Assembly: GCF_030649675.1 (NCBI RefSeq)
Contig: NZ_JAUTDR010000006.1
Location: forward strand, 147,182-211,181
DNA length: 64,000 bases
Reading direction: 5' to 3'
From: Haliea sp. E1-2-M8
GTDB lineage: Bacteria > Pseudomonadota > Gammaproteobacteria > Pseudomonadales > Halieaceae
Shown: positions 63,898-64,000 of the stretch, piece by piece
How the letters are laid out: every line of letters begins with the position of its first letter
Position numbering within the stretch: the stretch's first letter is position 1
Translations under genes and position numbers: made by a program
The notes under the pieces: model-generated
Database searches by the model: none
Seen by the model: only the letters and a program-made list of their open reading frames with translations
Told to the model about the DNA's origin: nothing

Positions 63898-64000
63898 TTA
63901 GGGCCTTGGGTCGACCACGCTCAGCCCGAACTAGTATTTAAACACATAAATATCGAAACATAGTTTATACTGCTTCATATCCACCCCATGACGAGGAGTT
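63898..64000 (+). promoter_or_regulatory. AT-rich promoter-like segment and ribosome-binding site at window edge
   Basis: After the pseudogene the base composition shifts to AT-rich. TATACT (63966-63971) could be a -10; the -35 is weak. GAGGAG at 63993-63998 is a strong Shine-Dalgarno, so a plus-strand gene probably begins just beyond the window. An ATG at 63988 would place the start before that site and is less likely. Confidence 0.45.

Overview
This window is GC-rich, tightly packed chromosomal DNA from a gammaproteobacterium. The gene order map/rpsB-tsf-pyrH-frr-uppS-cdsA-dxr-rseP-bamA-skp-lpxD-fabZ-lpxA-lpxB-rnhB-dnaE, the pair dapA-bamC followed by a metallo-beta-lactamase gene, and a glnD-dapC-dapD lysine cluster resemble Pseudomonas and its relatives. 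The load of SDR enzymes, a Ltp2-like thiolase with a DUF35 partner, a TAT-exported flavoprotein and a TonB receptor would suit a marine, lipid- or terpenoid-degrading lineage such as the Halieaceae. That assignment is inference. No tRNA, rRNA, transposase, phage gene or CRISPR array was seen.

Layout. 0-3.9 kb (+): the end of a MaoC-type hydratase, a Nudix hydrolase, a TAT flavoprotein, a small cytochrome c and a CitE-like lyase. 3.9-7.5 kb (-): a two-gene operon of an ATP-grasp ligase and a 642-residue protein that I do not recognise as a known family but that carries a papain-like Gln-Cys-His-Asn constellation. It is preceded by an about 255-nt leader with five perfect short hairpins. This is the best candidate for an undescribed system. 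7.5-9.2 kb (-): thiolase plus DUF35. 9.4-14.2 kb: an SDR, then an MCE/Mla-type lipid transport operon with a fused STAS-MlaE permease, then a DUF3806 protein. 14.3-19.8 kb: dapA-bamC-MBL, an LRR lipoprotein, a cyclase-like protein and rsmJ. 19.8-30.2 kb: two divergent paralogous SDRs, dapE-dapD-arsC-like, a 640-bp nested inverted repeat, then nth-dapC-glnD-map.

30.5-48.7 kb (+): the conserved translation / isoprenoid / phospholipid / outer-membrane biogenesis / lipid A / replication block. It breaks immediately after dnaE, where accA is usually found. 48.8-53.6 kb: an accessory set of three SDRs, an MFS carrier and a luciferase-like oxidoreductase. 53.7-55.5 kb: a LuxR-type regulator whose stop codon lies in a 22-bp tandem repeat, a DUF1244 protein and an unknown small protein. 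55.7-60 kb (-): an RND efflux pump and its membrane fusion protein. 60.1-63.4 kb (+): an isochorismatase-like hydrolase and a TonB-dependent receptor preceded by a perfect inverted repeat. The window closes with a decayed AbgT-family transporter and a ribosome-binding site whose gene lies mostly or wholly beyond the edge.

The genes fall into functional groups. dapA, dapE, dapD and dapC supply four steps of diaminopimelate/lysine synthesis. uppS, cdsA, dxr, lpxD/A/B, fabZ, bamA, bamC, skp and rseP build and police the envelope. The MCE operon and the RND pump move lipids or drugs across it. The SDR, thiolase, MaoC, CitE and FAD genes point to CoA-linked breakdown of a hydrophobic substrate.
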